DNA of 64,000 nt from positions 1 to 64,000 of the forward strand of contig UPXY01000004.1 of NCBI GenBank assembly GCA_900538305.1. Direction: 5' to 3'. The notes beneath the pieces were generated by a model, which saw nothing but the letters and a program-made list of their open reading frames with translations, did no database searches and was not told the origin of the DNA. Positions 32,138-40,825 of this stretch are shown here, in pieces (the stretch's first letter is position 1; the number at the start of each line of letters is the position of its first letter). Source of the stretch: an uncultured Collinsella sp. Its GTDB lineage: Bacteria > Actinomycetota > Coriobacteriia > Coriobacteriales > Coriobacteriaceae. The position numbers and the translations under genes were made by a program.

Positions 32138-33418
32138 ATGGAAAAATGCGGAGAAGCGGTTGCCGTTGAGATTACATCTGCCGCTGCTGCCGCAACCGAG
32201 TCGTCTGCCGAACGCGGTGCGGCAGCGCGCACAGCTTCCTCGCAGAGCGACGCCATGACGGCGCGGCAGTGGCTTGCGCTTGCGGGTCTCACCTGCTCGG
32301 CCTTCGTGTTCAACACCTCGGAGTTCATGCCCATCGGTCTTTTGAGCAGCATCGCCGGCGGTTTCGGCCTTACCGAGGCGCAGGCTGGCATGATGACCTC
32401 GATCTATGCATGGGCGGTCATGGCGCTCTCGCTGCCGCTCATGGTGTTCGCATCGCGTTTCGAGTTCAAACGGCTGCTGCTCACGGTAATTGCGCTGTTC
32501 ACGGCGGGTCAGTTCGCCTGCGCTGTAGCTCCCACGTTCGAGCTGCTCGTTGCAGCGCGTCTGCTCGTTGCCTGCGCGCACGCGATCTTCTGGTCGATCG
32601 CCTCGGTCATGGCGACGCGTGCGGTCGCGCCGGAGCATGGGTCGCTTGCGCTCAGCATGGTCGCGACGGGAACGTCGGTTGCCATGGTGTTCGGCCTGCC
32701 CCTTGGCCGTGCGATTGGCTTGGCAGTGGGCTGGCGCATGACGTTTGCCTGCGTGGGCGTGGTGGGTGCAGCTCTCGCAGTCTACATGGCGGTCATCTTT
32801 CCGCGCGTTCCCGCTGGCGAACGTTTCGGACTGCGTCAGCTGCCTGGTCTCTTCCGCAACCATGCGCTCCTGACGGTCTATGTGAGCACGTTGCTCGTGG
32901 CGACCGGCTATTACACGGCGTACAGCTACATCGACCCGTATCTTGCGCAGGTCGCGCGCCTCGACGCCGGTACCGCCACCATGGCGCTCACGGTTTTCGG
33001 CGCTGCCGGGCTCGCAGGGAGCCTTCTGTTCTCGCGCGCCTACGACGCGCACCGGCTTCCGTTCTTGGGCGTGGCGCTCGCGGGGCTCTCGGCAGCGCTG
33101 CTCCTGTTGAATGTCGCAGCACCGTTTGCAGCAGGCATATTCGGCATGCTCGCGCTGTGGGGAGCGTGCAACACGGCATTTGGTATTGCGTTTCAGGCCG
33201 AGATCATTCGCTACACGCGACCAGCCGAGGCGTCTGTGGCGGTCGCGCTGTACTCGGGGATCTTCAATTTGGGGATTGGTTCTGGGTCGTATTTTGGCGG
33301 CATGGTGAGTACGGCGTTTTCGCTGTCGAGCATCGGGCTCGCAGGTGGTGTGCTCGCAGCTGTGGGTTCCGTCGTGTGCCTGGTGGGACTGGCGCGCGCG
33401 GGACGTGCTGCGGAATAG
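32138..33418 (+). CDS. MFS transporter, sugar/drug efflux type (SotB/AraJ-like)
   Basis: A 12-segment major facilitator protein of 426 residues, probably a proton-coupled exporter of the DHA1 group. After a 40-residue cytoplasmic tail it begins ARQWLALAGLTCSAFVFNTSEFMPIGLLSSIA, the signature of the SotB/AraJ/YdhP branch (NTSEFMPIGLL). The loop after segment 2 has FASRFEFKRLL, and GMMTSIYAWAVM precedes it. ATG 32138 follows GGAGAGGGG. Substrate cannot be predicted. It is flanked by the 31820-31959 repeat upstream and a CCCCAGGGG-family copy downstream and is probably monocistronic. Confidence 0.82.
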   Translation: MEKCGEAVAVEITSAAAAATESSAERGAAARTASSQSDAMTARQWLALAGLTCSAFVFNTSEFMPIGLLSSIAGGFGLTEAQAGMMTSIYAWAVMALSLPLMVFASRFEFKRLLLTVIALFTAGQFACAVAPTFELLVAARLLVACAHAIFWSIASVMATRAVAPEHGSLALSMVATGTSVAMVFGLPLGRAIGLAVGWRMTFACVGVVGAALAVYMAVIFPRVPAGERFGLRQLPGLFRNHALLTVYVSTLLVATGYYTAYSYIDPYLAQVARLDAGTATMALTVFGAAGLAGSLLFSRAYDAHRLPFLGVALAGLSAALLLLNVAAPFAAGIFGMLALWGACNTAFGIAFQAEIIRYTRPAEASVAVALYSGIFNLGIGSGSYFGGMVSTAFSLSSIGLAGGVLAAVGSVVCLVGLARAGRAAE

Positions 33419-33454
33419 CCAAGGTGGCTGCCGTCTCGCTCGCACGGGACGGCA

Positions 33455-33497
33455 ATGTTAATAACCCCTTGTTAAAAAACCCTGGGGTGATTTTGCA
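33455..33497. repeat. Degenerate double CCCCAGGGG-family copy after the MFS gene
   Basis: ATGTTAATAACCCC is followed by TTGTTAAAAAACCCTGGGGT and GATTTTGCAT: a partial copy joined to a fuller one. It lies in the short gap between the MFS gene and the convergent deacylase gene. Confidence 0.6.
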
Positions 33498-33528
33498 TGA
33501 TTTTACTTGGGCCGTTTTGCGCGTCGCG

Positions 33529-33999
33529 CTAGGCCGGTAGCTTGCATACGTCGACCCAGGTACAGGGCGCGCACAGCTCTTCGAGTTCGGTCAGGGTGAG
33601 CTCGGCGGCGCTGTTCGAGCTGCCGCAGGCGGGGAAGACGGTTTCGAAGCGGCGGAGCGTCGCGTCGAGGTAGATGTCGCAGCCGTCGTTCACGGCGAAG
33701 GGGCACACACCGCCGACGGCGTAGCCGATGAGCGGCTCGGCTTCCTCGGCCTTCAGTATCTTTGCCTTGCAATGGAATTGCGCCTTGAACTTAGGGTTAT
33801 CGATGCGCGCATCGCCGGCTGCCACGATGAGTGCCACACGGTCTCCCACATGGAACGAGAGCGTCTTGGCGATGCGTTCCGGCTCGCAGCCCACAGCAGC
33901 GGCGGCGAGCTCAACCGTCGCGCTCGACGTGTCGAACTCCTGCACGCGGTCTTCCATGCCATGCTTTGCGAAATGCGCCTTTACGCGATCGATCGCCAT
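33529..33999 (-). CDS. YbaK/EbsC family aminoacyl-tRNA deacylase
   Basis: A 156-residue protein of the YbaK/ProX deacylase fold, which hydrolyses mischarged tRNAs such as Cys-tRNA(Pro). The family features are VELAAAAVGCEPERIAKTLSF, the lysine in DNPKFKAQF, and the glycine loop GYAVGGVCPFAV. ATG 33999 was chosen because GGAGGG precedes it and homology begins at MAIDRVKAHF; an upstream in-frame ATG at 34038 lies near repeat sequence. It converges with the MFS gene. The exact tRNA substrate is not fixed by sequence. Confidence 0.85.
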   Translation of the reverse strand: MAIDRVKAHFAKHGMEDRVQEFDTSSATVELAAAAVGCEPERIAKTLSFHVGDRVALIVAAGDARIDNPKFKAQFHCKAKILKAEEAEPLIGYAVGGVCPFAVNDGCDIYLDATLRRFETVFPACGSSNSAAELTLTELEELCAPCTWVDVCKLPA

Positions 34000-34046
34000 A
34001 GTTTCCCTCCAACGCCGAAAACCCTTGGGATACTGCAATGTTTACT

Positions 34047-34117
34047 CACTGGATCAACATTTTTCGACAGAATCGAGCCAGTCGGAGGTAATTCTGTCGA
34101 AAAAAGCCGATTCAGTG
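34047..34117. repeat. TTTTTCGACAGAAT inverted repeat (copy 1)
   Basis: CACTGGATC...TTTTTCGACAGAAT on the left pairs with ATTCTGTCGAAAAA...GATTCAGTG on the right; 14 bp are perfect in the centre arms (34060-34073 and 34091-34104). A second copy is at 42496-42546. The motif CGAAAACCCTT also occurs on both sides (34016 and 34131). The element lies between the divergent deacylase and VanZ-RDD genes, where no other feature is seen. Confidence 0.7.
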
Positions 34118-34263
34118 GGCGCGGCAACGTCGAAAACCCTTCGGGCAATTGTACCTTACCGAATCGTCACCTTACTGTAAGCGAAATCGATGGCAGCGCG
34201 CGGTGCGGAGGACGAGAATCGATGCTGAAGAACAGAGGCGATTCAGCTAGGGGACGGTAGCGC

Positions 34264-35274
34264 ATGGGGCTTATCGAGCGCTTCTTGGGAAGCTATAGCG
34301 ACAATTTCTTGCTTGCGCTCGTGTTGTGGCCGTTCGCGTCGGCGGCGTGCACCCTGCCGATCCTCGCGTATCTCTACCACCGCGACGGACGCCTTCGCTT
34401 CGTATCCGTAGTCTCCACGTATCTCACGGTGCTCTACGTGCTGGGACTTGGCTGCTTCACGCTGTACCCGCTTCCTTCGGGCGACGAGGGGTTGGGCATC
34501 ACCTATGGCGTCCCATGGCAGCTGAACCCGCTCGCACCTCTTGGTGATTTCATGCGCGAGGGCATCTCGGTCATTCCGCAAATCGCCTTCAACGTGGTGT
34601 TTTTCGTCCCGCTCGGGTTTATCGCGGCGAGGCTGTTCCGTTGGGGGTTTTGGAAGACGCTCGCGGCGGGTCTCATCACCTCGTTCGTCATCGAGGCTGC
34701 GCAGGGCACGGGGCTCTTCGGCATCTACCCGTACGCGTACCGCACGGCCGACGTGAACGATCTCATGTACAACACGGCCGGTGCTGCGCTGGGCTGGTGG
34801 GCAGCGGCGCTGCTCGCACGCGTGCTGCCGCCGGGTGCGCTCGCCGAAGAGGACGAGGTGACGCATGAGCCTGGATTCATCCGCCGGTGCGTGGCGTTTT
34901 GGATCGATACGACGCTAGTGGGCATCATCGCCTCGACGGTCGCGGGGGCGTTGACGCTTTTGTCGAACAACGTGCCGGGGTTTGCATGGCTCTCGGCGCT
35001 GTTTATGGAGCAACGGCTTGCGCTGTGGCTTTTTGCCGTGGCATTCGTGCTGGTGGAAGTCGTGCTTCCGTGGTTTCACGAGGGGTCGACTCCGGGTGGT
35101 GGCTTCGTGCGCATGAGTTGCGAGACGCGCGAGCGCGCGGGCGTACGCCGAGTGGCGTTTTATGCGGCGCGGCTTGCGGTGCTGGCCGGGGCGTTCGTGT
35201 ACTTCCCCTTCGCGTGGCCGCTGCTGGGACTCTTCTACCTGGTTGCCCGCCGTATGCCGTACGACCTCCTGTGA
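34264..35274 (+). CDS. VanZ-RDD fusion membrane protein
   Basis: A 336-residue integral membrane protein joining a VanZ-like domain (about 1-185; NVVFFVPLGFIAARLF and SFVIEAAQ plus DVNDLMYNTAGAALGW, the typical VanZ motif) to an RDD-type domain (about 200-336; IRRCVAFWIDTTLVGIIAS and PWFHEGSTPGGGFVRM). VanZ proteins are linked to low-level teicoplanin resistance and envelope stress; RDD domains are of uncertain, possibly ion-antiport, function. The same two-domain layout is known from other actinobacteria and clostridia. ATG 34264 follows AGGGGACGG. No partner gene is apparent. Confidence 0.8.
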   Translation: MGLIERFLGSYSDNFLLALVLWPFASAACTLPILAYLYHRDGRLRFVSVVSTYLTVLYVLGLGCFTLYPLPSGDEGLGITYGVPWQLNPLAPLGDFMREGISVIPQIAFNVVFFVPLGFIAARLFRWGFWKTLAAGLITSFVIEAAQGTGLFGIYPYAYRTADVNDLMYNTAGAALGWWAAALLARVLPPGALAEEDEVTHEPGFIRRCVAFWIDTTLVGIIASTVAGALTLLSNNVPGFAWLSALFMEQRLALWLFAVAFVLVEVVLPWFHEGSTPGGGFVRMSCETRERAGVRRVAFYAARLAVLAGAFVYFPFAWPLLGLFYLVARRMPYDLL

Positions 35275-35280
35275 AGTGGT

Positions 35281-35310
35281 AATCTGAGTCCTGGGCTGAA
35301 ATGATCACGG
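35281..35310 (+). repeat. CTGAGTCCTGGACGGAA-type motif copy
   Basis: AATCTGAGTCCTGGGCTGAA followed by ATGATCACGG lies between the VanZ-RDD and pentapeptide genes. It matches the motif at 5369, 6836 and, inverted, at 45591 and 45682. Confidence 0.45.
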
Positions 35311-35320
35311 GAGAGCGGCC

Positions 35321-35980
35321 ATGAAGCAGGGGAAGCACGGTTTCGCGCAGGTCAAGGAGCATATCGGACAGCACGTGAGTTGCGAGGAGTTGCTCGACGG
35401 TTTTGCCGAGGGCGACGCACGTTTCGCGATGACGGCGTTCGACGGGCTCGAACTTGAAGGCATATCGACGAACGGCACCTCCTTCGACCAGGCGATCTTC
35501 CGCTCCTGCCTCTTCGAGGATGTCGACTTTTCCGATGCATCGCTCACCGACGTTCGTTTCGAGGCGTGTCGCTTCATCTCGTGCACGATGGAGCGCTGCT
35601 GGCTCAACCGTTGCGACTTCGCAGGGTGCTCGGCTCCGGGCATGAGCTTCGCGAAAGGGCGGTTGACGAGCGTGTTCTTCGGCGATTGCCAGCTCGGCTA
35701 TGCCGATTTCTCCGAAACGAATGTTCAGGGGCTCGTGGCGGAATCGACTTCGTTGGTGGAAAGTGCCTGGCGCGAGGTTCGGCTCAAAGTGGCGCGCTTC
35801 GATGAGTGCGACCTTGCGCGCGCGGAGTTCGTGGGCACGTCGCTTGTCGGTCTTGACCTCTCTACCTGCAATATCTCCGGTCTTGTGGTGTCGAGTACCC
35901 TGTACGAGTTGCGTGGCTGCACGGTGAGTCCGCTCCAGGCGATCGAGCTCGCCGGGCATCTGGGCGTGCAGGTAAAATAA
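35321..35980 (+). CDS. Pentapeptide-repeat protein
   Basis: A 219-residue protein built of pentapeptide-like repeats A(D/N)LxF: TSFDQAIFRSCLFEDVDFSD, ASLTDVRFEACRF, CWLNRCDFAGCSAPGMSF, GYADFSETNVQG, ARFDECDLARAEFVGTSL. They should fold as a right-handed quadrilateral beta-helix. Some such proteins mimic DNA and protect gyrase (Qnr/MfpA), but here a specific function is not shown. The stop codon TAA is supplied by a CCCCTGGGG-type palindrome overlapping the gene end, which suggests that the repeat inserted at, or evolved with, the gene end. Confidence 0.85.
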   Translation: MKQGKHGFAQVKEHIGQHVSCEELLDGFAEGDARFAMTAFDGLELEGISTNGTSFDQAIFRSCLFEDVDFSDASLTDVRFEACRFISCTMERCWLNRCDFAGCSAPGMSFAKGRLTSVFFGDCQLGYADFSETNVQGLVAESTSLVESAWREVRLKVARFDECDLARAEFVGTSLVGLDLSTCNISGLVVSSTLYELRGCTVSPLQAIELAGHLGVQVK

Positions 35981-35996
35981 TCCCTGGGGTATTACC
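35971..35996. repeat. CCCCAGGGG-family palindrome overlapping the pentapeptide gene stop
   Basis: GGTAAAATAATCCCTGGGGT followed by ATTACC; the TAA at 35978-35980 is the stop codon of the pentapeptide gene. Confidence 0.65.
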
Positions 35997-36009
35997 GAGA
36001 GGGAGCAAG

Positions 36010-36771
36010 ATGGACGCACGCATCGTGATCGAGCTGGCAGCTGGCGGCGACGAGGCCGCTGCGTCTGCTCTTGCCGAGCGCATGGATGTGCCCGTCGTCG
36101 CCGGGGGAGACGTTGCTCCCGAGGCGCTCGCCGTGCGCTTCGATGCGGAAAGCGCGGCGTTGGTGCGTGGCGGCATGGCACTGCGGCCGGATCTTTCGGC
36201 CATGCTCCCGCGTATACGACAAGACAGGCTTGGCCGCGAGCTTCTGGTGCGAGCCGCGCGCATGAAGGGCGTGGAAGCTCCGGTGGCTGTCGATGCCACA
36301 GCTGGCTTGGGCGAGGACGCGCTGCTGCTCGCAGCGGCGGGGTTCGAGGTGCTCCTCTTCGAGAGCGACCCGGTTATTGCGGCGCTTCTGGCCGATAGCC
36401 TGCGCCGTGCCTCGGCATCCGATGCTTCTGCGCTCCGTGAAGCTGCCGAGCGCATGCGCATCGCAGGCGAGGATAGCGTGGCTGGTCTCCCGGTGCTTGC
36501 AGAAGAGCTGACCGCGCCGCCGGACGTCGTCTACCTCGACCCGATGTTTCCCGAGCGGCGCAAGAGCGCTGCGGTGAAGAAGAAGTTTCAGCTCATTCAC
36601 CATCTGGAGCGTCCATGTGAAGACGAAGAGGCGCTTGTGCGGGCGGCGCTCGCGGCAAACCCGCGCAAGATCGTGGTGAAGCGCCCGCTCAAGGGGCCGG
36701 TGCTTGCTGGCGTGAAGCCGAGTTACGCGCTCGCGGGCAAGGCCATTCGCTACGACGTGATCGCGCGGTAG
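36010..36771 (+). CDS. rsmJ: 16S rRNA (guanine1516-N2)-methyltransferase RsmJ-like
   Basis: SAM-dependent methyltransferase of the RsmJ (YhiQ) family, 253 residues, which modifies 16S rRNA. The SAM loop is AVDATAGLGEDALLLAAAGF (about 97-116), followed by LFESDP, and the catalytic/substrate block YLDPMFPERRKSAAVKKKFQ, with the late KIVVKRPLKGP. These are all RsmJ-specific. The ATG follows GAGAGGGAGCAAG. A CCCCAGGGG-family repeat starts 12 bases after the stop. RsmJ is best known from Gammaproteobacteria, so an ortholog here is somewhat notable. Confidence 0.85.
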   Translation: MDARIVIELAAGGDEAAASALAERMDVPVVAGGDVAPEALAVRFDAESAALVRGGMALRPDLSAMLPRIRQDRLGRELLVRAARMKGVEAPVAVDATAGLGEDALLLAAAGFEVLLFESDPVIAALLADSLRRASASDASALREAAERMRIAGEDSVAGLPVLAEELTAPPDVVYLDPMFPERRKSAAVKKKFQLIHHLERPCEDEEALVRAALAANPRKIVVKRPLKGPVLAGVKPSYALAGKAIRYDVIAR

Positions 36772-36782
36772 GCGACCCCGGG

Positions 36783-36814
36783 GATGTTAAAAAACCCCTG
36801 GGGTATTTTTACAT
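36783..36814. repeat. CCCCAGGGG-family palindrome after rsmJ
   Basis: GATGTTAAAAAACCCCTGGG followed by GTATTTTTACAT, 12 bases past the rsmJ stop, upstream of the pst operon. Likely terminator. Confidence 0.8.
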
Positions 36815-36844
36815 GGTGCGGGCAGCTTTACAATGCGACACTTT

Positions 36845-36888
36845 GTAAGCTGCGCGTAAGCACGTCGTTCACCCTGCGTAATGCTTCA
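36845..36888 (+). promoter_or_regulatory. Candidate PHO box: four 11-bp direct-repeat units
   Basis: Four contiguous 11-base units begin GTAAGCTGCGC, GTAAGCACGTC, GTTCACCCTGC and GTAATGCTTCA. The third carries GTTCACC, the core of the actinobacterial PhoP-binding PHO box, and 11-bp direct repeats are the known PHO-box architecture. It lies 137 bases upstream of pstS, so phosphate-starvation activation by a PhoP-type regulator is likely, although no phoPR pair is in the window. Confidence 0.6.
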
Positions 36889-37024
36889 TAAGGCGTTGGT
36901 AACAGCTGCCAGGCGAGCGCTTCGCGCTGTATCCTTCGCGGTATCTTGCAAATCGACGAGCGCGGGCTCCCACCCACGAGTCCGCGAATCTCGCGTGTGT
37001 AAGATTCTGGAAGGAGAATCATTC

Positions 37025-37987
37025 ATGTTGAACACTTCGTGCTCCCGTCGTTCGTTCCTCGGCCTTGCTGGCGGTCTCGCTGCCTTCGCCGGCCTTGGCC
37101 TCGCTGGTTGCGGCCAGGCTCCTGCCGCTGGTTCCGCTGCTGGCAGCGGTGACGCCGCAGCCGCCCTCTCCGGCACCATCAACTGCGGTGGCGCCACGTC
37201 GTTCCAGCCCCTCATCGAGGCCGTTGCCGAGGAGTTCTATAACGAGAACCCCGACGTCGTGATCGCCATCTCCGGCGGCGGCTCGGGCGACGGCATCTCC
37301 GGCATCGTGGACGGCTCGCTGCAGATCGGTCGCTCCGACGTGTTCGCCGAGGAGAAGGTCGACGACGAGTCCCAGCTCGAGGGTCTCGTTGACAACCAGG
37401 TGTGCATCGTGGGCATGGGCCCGATCGTGAACGCCTCCGTCGACATCGATGACATCACGACCGATCAGCTCAAGGGCATCTTCACCGGTGCTATCACCGA
37501 CTGGTCCGAGGTGGGCGGCACCGCCGGCACCATCAACGTCATCAACCGTGAGGCCGGCTCCGGCACCCGCGCCACCTTCGAGGCCGCTGTGCTTCAGGGC
37601 GAGGAGGTCCCCGCGGACTTCACCCCGGTTGCCGAGGTCGACTCCTCGGGCACCGTCGTGGAGCAGGTCGCTGCCACCGAGGGCTCCATCTCCTACGTCG
37701 CCTTCAACTACTACGAGACCAACGAGGGCATCAAGGCGCTCAACGTCGACGGTGTCGAGCCCACGCAGGAAAACGTCGAGTCCGGCGACTTCAACATCTG
37801 GGCTTACGAGCACATGTACACCCGCTCCGACGAGGATGAGGCTACGGCCGCCATCACCAAGGCGTTCATTGACTTCATCATGAGCGAGGACATCCAGTCC
37901 ACGACCGTCATCGAGCAGGGCTTCATCCCCGTGAGCAACATGAAGGTTAAGAAGGACGTCGACGGCAACGTCACGCCGGTTGAGTAG
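37025..37987 (+). CDS. pstS: Phosphate ABC transporter substrate-binding lipoprotein
   Basis: Extracellular phosphate-binding protein, 320 residues. SRRSFLGLAGGLAAF followed by GLAGC gives an RR-containing signal with lipidated Cys29. The PstS phosphate-site segments are present: GATSFQPLIEAVAEEF, ISGGGSGDGISGI, IGRSDVFAEE, TGAITDWSEVGG and REAGSGTRATFE. ATG 37025 follows AAGGAGA; the open frame upstream includes the PHO-box region. First gene of pstS-pstC-pstA-pstB-pstB-phoU. A hairpin in the 90-base gap to pstC may reduce readthrough so that pstS is made in excess. Confidence 0.95.
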   Translation: MLNTSCSRRSFLGLAGGLAAFAGLGLAGCGQAPAAGSAAGSGDAAAALSGTINCGGATSFQPLIEAVAEEFYNENPDVVIAISGGGSGDGISGIVDGSLQIGRSDVFAEEKVDDESQLEGLVDNQVCIVGMGPIVNASVDIDDITTDQLKGIFTGAITDWSEVGGTAGTINVINREAGSGTRATFEAAVLQGEEVPADFTPVAEVDSSGTVVEQVAATEGSISYVAFNYYETNEGIKALNVDGVEPTQENVESGDFNIWAYEHMYTRSDEDEATAAITKAFIDFIMSEDIQSTTVIEQGFIPVSNMKVKKDVDGNVTPVE

Positions 37988-38022
37988 CGCACGCGCTGCT
38001 TTGAGATTCTTGTACTGAAATC

Positions 38023-38055
38023 GAGGGGCGCCTCCCGCTTGCGCGAGGTGCCCTC
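38023..38055 (+). terminator. Attenuator-like hairpin between pstS and pstC
   Basis: GAGGGGCGCCTC (38023-38034) pairs imperfectly with GAGGTGCCCTC (38045-38055). No strong T-run follows, so partial termination or mRNA stabilisation of pstS are both possible. Confidence 0.45.
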
Positions 38056-38077
38056 TCGCCTGTGAGAAAGGCGTCAC

Positions 38078-38977
38078 ATGGCAAAGGTCATGCCAAAACG
38101 CCGTTTGGAGAACATCGGGCTCAGCATCACGGGCGCATGCGTCCTGCTTGTCGCCGTCGTGGTCGTCGCCTTGATCTTCATGGTCGCCCAGCAGGGTTTG
38201 ACCACGTTCTTCGTGGACGGCTTTGACCCCATCGCGTTCCTGACCGGGCAGAACTGGATTCCCGAGCAGGATATGTACGGCGCGCTGCCCATGATCGTGG
38301 GCTCGTTCTCCGTCACGCTGCTCTCGACGCTCATCGCCCTGCCCATCGCACTCGGTTCAGCGATGTTCGTGGTCGAGGTTGCTCCTGGGTTTGGCACACG
38401 CGTGTTCCAGCCGCTCGTCGAACTTCTGGTGGGCATCCCGTCTGTTGTTTACGGCGTGCTCGGCCTTTACGTGGTGAACGCGGCGATGCGCGCGATCTTC
38501 GGCGCGGCGGCAGGCACTGGCGCGGGCATCCTCTCTGGTTCGATTGTGCTTGCGGTCATGATTCTGCCCACGGTGACCACGCTTTCCATCGATGCGCTGC
38601 GCGCCGTGCCCATGGAATATCGCGAGGGTTCCTATGCGCTCGGCTGCACCCGCTGGCAGACCGTGTGGCACGTGGTGCTCAAGAGCGCGACGCCATCCAT
38701 CATGACGGCCGTGATCTTGGGTATGACCCGCGCCTTCGGCGAGACGCTCGCTGTGCAGATGGTCATCGGCGGCGTGGAGCGCAACATGCCCACGGGTCTC
38801 CTCTCGCCGGCTTCGACCCTCACGGCGACGCTCACCTCCGGTCTCAACAATGCCGTGGCGGGCACCGAGTTCTACCATGCGCTGTGGACGCTCGGCCTCA
38901 TCCTGCTTGCCATGTCGCTCGTGTTCATCCTCATCATCCATCTCATCGGTCATAAGGGGGCGAAGCAGCATGGATAA
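38078..38977 (+). CDS. pstC: Phosphate ABC transporter permease PstC
   Basis: Membrane subunit of the high-affinity phosphate importer, 299 residues with about six transmembrane segments. It shows AIALGSAMFVVEVAPGFGTRVFQPLVELLVGIPSVVYG, the conserved PstC stretch, and the EAA-like loop DALRAVPMEYREGSYALGCTRWQTVWHVVLKSATPSI. ATG 38078 follows GAAAGGCG. It overlaps pstA by 8 bases. Glu/Arg residues characteristic of phosphate permeases are retained. Confidence 0.93.
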   Translation: MAKVMPKRRLENIGLSITGACVLLVAVVVVALIFMVAQQGLTTFFVDGFDPIAFLTGQNWIPEQDMYGALPMIVGSFSVTLLSTLIALPIALGSAMFVVEVAPGFGTRVFQPLVELLVGIPSVVYGVLGLYVVNAAMRAIFGAAAGTGAGILSGSIVLAVMILPTVTTLSIDALRAVPMEYREGSYALGCTRWQTVWHVVLKSATPSIMTAVILGMTRAFGETLAVQMVIGGVERNMPTGLLSPASTLTATLTSGLNNAVAGTEFYHALWTLGLILLAMSLVFILIIHLIGHKGAKQHG

Positions 38978-39980
38978 CCAGGTCATGGTTTCTGCCGATA
39001 ATCTCGGGCAGGATACCGTCCCCGCTGGCGCTGCGCCCGTGCAGGGAGCGGTGACGCCTTCGCCGGAACCCGCGCGCCGCGACCTTTCCGAGCATGTGAA
39101 GCGCATCGGTCGCCAGGACAAGATCGCCACGGGCATCCTCACCGCTATCGTGGGCTTCGTGCTCGCGTTGCTCGCGGCCATCATCATCTACATTCTCGTG
39201 CGCGGAGGCGGCGTTGCGCTCACGCCCGGATTCCTCACGAACCCCAGCACGGCCGAGGTCTCGGGCATCCTCTACCAGCTGTTCGATTCGTTTTACATGC
39301 TCATCATCACGCTTATCATCTCGGTGCCCATCTCGCTCGGCGGCGCGATCTTCCTGGTGGAGTACGCGCCCGATAACTGGATCACCTCCGCGGCGAAGAC
39401 GGCGATCGAGACGCTTTCGAGCCTTCCTTCCATCGTGGTGGGCATGTTCGGTTCGCTCTTCTTTGTTGTCGTGATGGGCTGGGGCATCTCGATCATCTCT
39501 GGTGCCGTGGCGCTCACGATGTTCAACATCCCCATCTTGGTGCGCACCATCCAGCAGGCACTCGAGGACGTGCCGCGCAGCCAGCGCGACGCGGCGCTCG
39601 CCATGGGTCTTACCCGCTGGGAGACCACGGTGAACGTGCTCTTGCCCGCCGCCATGCCTGCGATTGTGACGGGCATCGTCATCTCGGCCGGCCGCGTGTT
39701 CGGCGAGGCCGCGGCGCTCATCTTCACCTCGGGCTCCGCACCGAGCCGCTTGAACTTCGAGAACGTGCTCAACTTCTCGAGCCCCACGAACCCCTTCAAT
39801 ATCTTCCGTCCCGCCTGTACGCTCGCTGTCTATATCTGGCGCCTCACGAGCGAGCCCACGCCCGGTTCGACCGAGATCGTGTGGGGTACCGCGACGGTGC
39901 TCATCGTATGCGTGCTGTTGTTCAACGTGCTCGCGCGCGTGCTGGGCAAGTTCCTTGCGAGGAGGCTGACCGCCGAATGA
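38970..39980 (+). CDS. pstA: Phosphate ABC transporter permease PstA
   Basis: Second membrane subunit, 336 residues; a 45-residue cytoplasmic tail precedes the first membrane segment near 60. The EAA loop is in QQALEDVPRSQRDAALAMGLTRWETTVNVLLPAAMPAIVTG and the pore-side block in EYAPDNWITSAAKTAIETLSSLPSIVVGMFG. Homology supports PstA. It is linked to pstC by an 8-base overlap and to the first pstB by ATGA, so the operon is tightly coupled. Confidence 0.92.
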   Translation: MDNQVMVSADNLGQDTVPAGAAPVQGAVTPSPEPARRDLSEHVKRIGRQDKIATGILTAIVGFVLALLAAIIIYILVRGGGVALTPGFLTNPSTAEVSGILYQLFDSFYMLIITLIISVPISLGGAIFLVEYAPDNWITSAAKTAIETLSSLPSIVVGMFGSLFFVVVMGWGISIISGAVALTMFNIPILVRTIQQALEDVPRSQRDAALAMGLTRWETTVNVLLPAAMPAIVTGIVISAGRVFGEAAALIFTSGSAPSRLNFENVLNFSSPTNPFNIFRPACTLAVYIWRLTSEPTPGSTEIVWGTATVLIVCVLLFNVLARVLGKFLARRLTAE

Positions 39981-40825
39981 TCGACACCATGAACCAGCAG
40001 GAAGCAGCGGCGGTTGCCGTTGCCACCGGTGCGGCTGGCGTGTCTGCCGCGACCGATACCCCCGCCGCCCTCCTCACCACGAAGGACGTGACCGTCACCT
40101 ACGACCTCAAGCACGAGGCGCTCCACAAAACGAGCCTCGAGTTCCGCGCGGGCGAGGTCACGGCGCTCATCGGCCCCTCCGGTTGCGGCAAGTCCACGTT
40201 CCTGCGCTGCCTGAACCTCATGAACCTCGAGATCCCCCGCTGCAAGGTGGGCGGCGAGATCTTCTACCACGGGCATAACATCAACACGCCCAAGGAGAAC
40301 CTCTTCGAGCTGCGCAAATCTATTGGCATGGTGTTCCAGCAGCCCACGCCGTTTCGCAAGTCCATTCGAGAGAACATCCTGTTCGCGCCCAAGAAGCACG
40401 GACGGCTCCACGGCCGCGACGAAGAGGACGAGCTCGTGGAGACCGCACTTCGCCAGGCGGCGCTCTGGGACGAGGTCAAGGATAAGCTCAAGCAGAGCGC
40501 CCATGCCCTTTCCGGCGGCCAGCAGCAGCGCCTGTGCATCGCGCGTACGCTTGCTATGAAGCCCGATGTGGTGCTCTACGACGAGCCGTGTTCCGCGCTC
40601 GATCCTATCTCGACGTACACCATCGAGGAGACGATCCGCTCGCTCTCCGAGACCGGGCTCTGCCAGATCATCGTGACGCACAACATGCAGCAGGCAGGCC
40701 GCGTGTCCGACCGCACCGCCTTTTTCTACGTGGGCGATATGGTCGAGACGGGCACGACGCAGCAGATTTTCTCGGCACCTCGTGACCAGCGCCTTTCCGA
40801 CTATCTGACGGGTAGGTTCGGCTGA
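39977..40825 (+). CDS. pstB: Phosphate ABC transporter ATP-binding protein PstB, first copy
   Basis: ATPase of the phosphate importer, 282 residues: Walker A GPSGCGKST near 67-75, Q-loop GMVFQQPTPFRKSIREN, signature LSGGQQQRLCIAR, Walker B VVLYDEPCSALDP and the switch THNMQQAGRVSDRTAFF. A 30-residue Ala/Val/Gly-rich N-terminal tail precedes the domain. Compared with the second copy it is more diverged (an insertion CKVGGEIFYHGHNINTPKE and GRDEEDE). The two genes abut (TGATG), suggesting a heterodimeric ATPase or use under different conditions. Confidence 0.9.
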   Translation: MIDTMNQQEAAAVAVATGAAGVSAATDTPAALLTTKDVTVTYDLKHEALHKTSLEFRAGEVTALIGPSGCGKSTFLRCLNLMNLEIPRCKVGGEIFYHGHNINTPKENLFELRKSIGMVFQQPTPFRKSIRENILFAPKKHGRLHGRDEEDELVETALRQAALWDEVKDKLKQSAHALSGGQQQRLCIARTLAMKPDVVLYDEPCSALDPISTYTIEETIRSLSETGLCQIIVTHNMQQAGRVSDRTAFFYVGDMVETGTTQQIFSAPRDQRLSDYLTGRFG

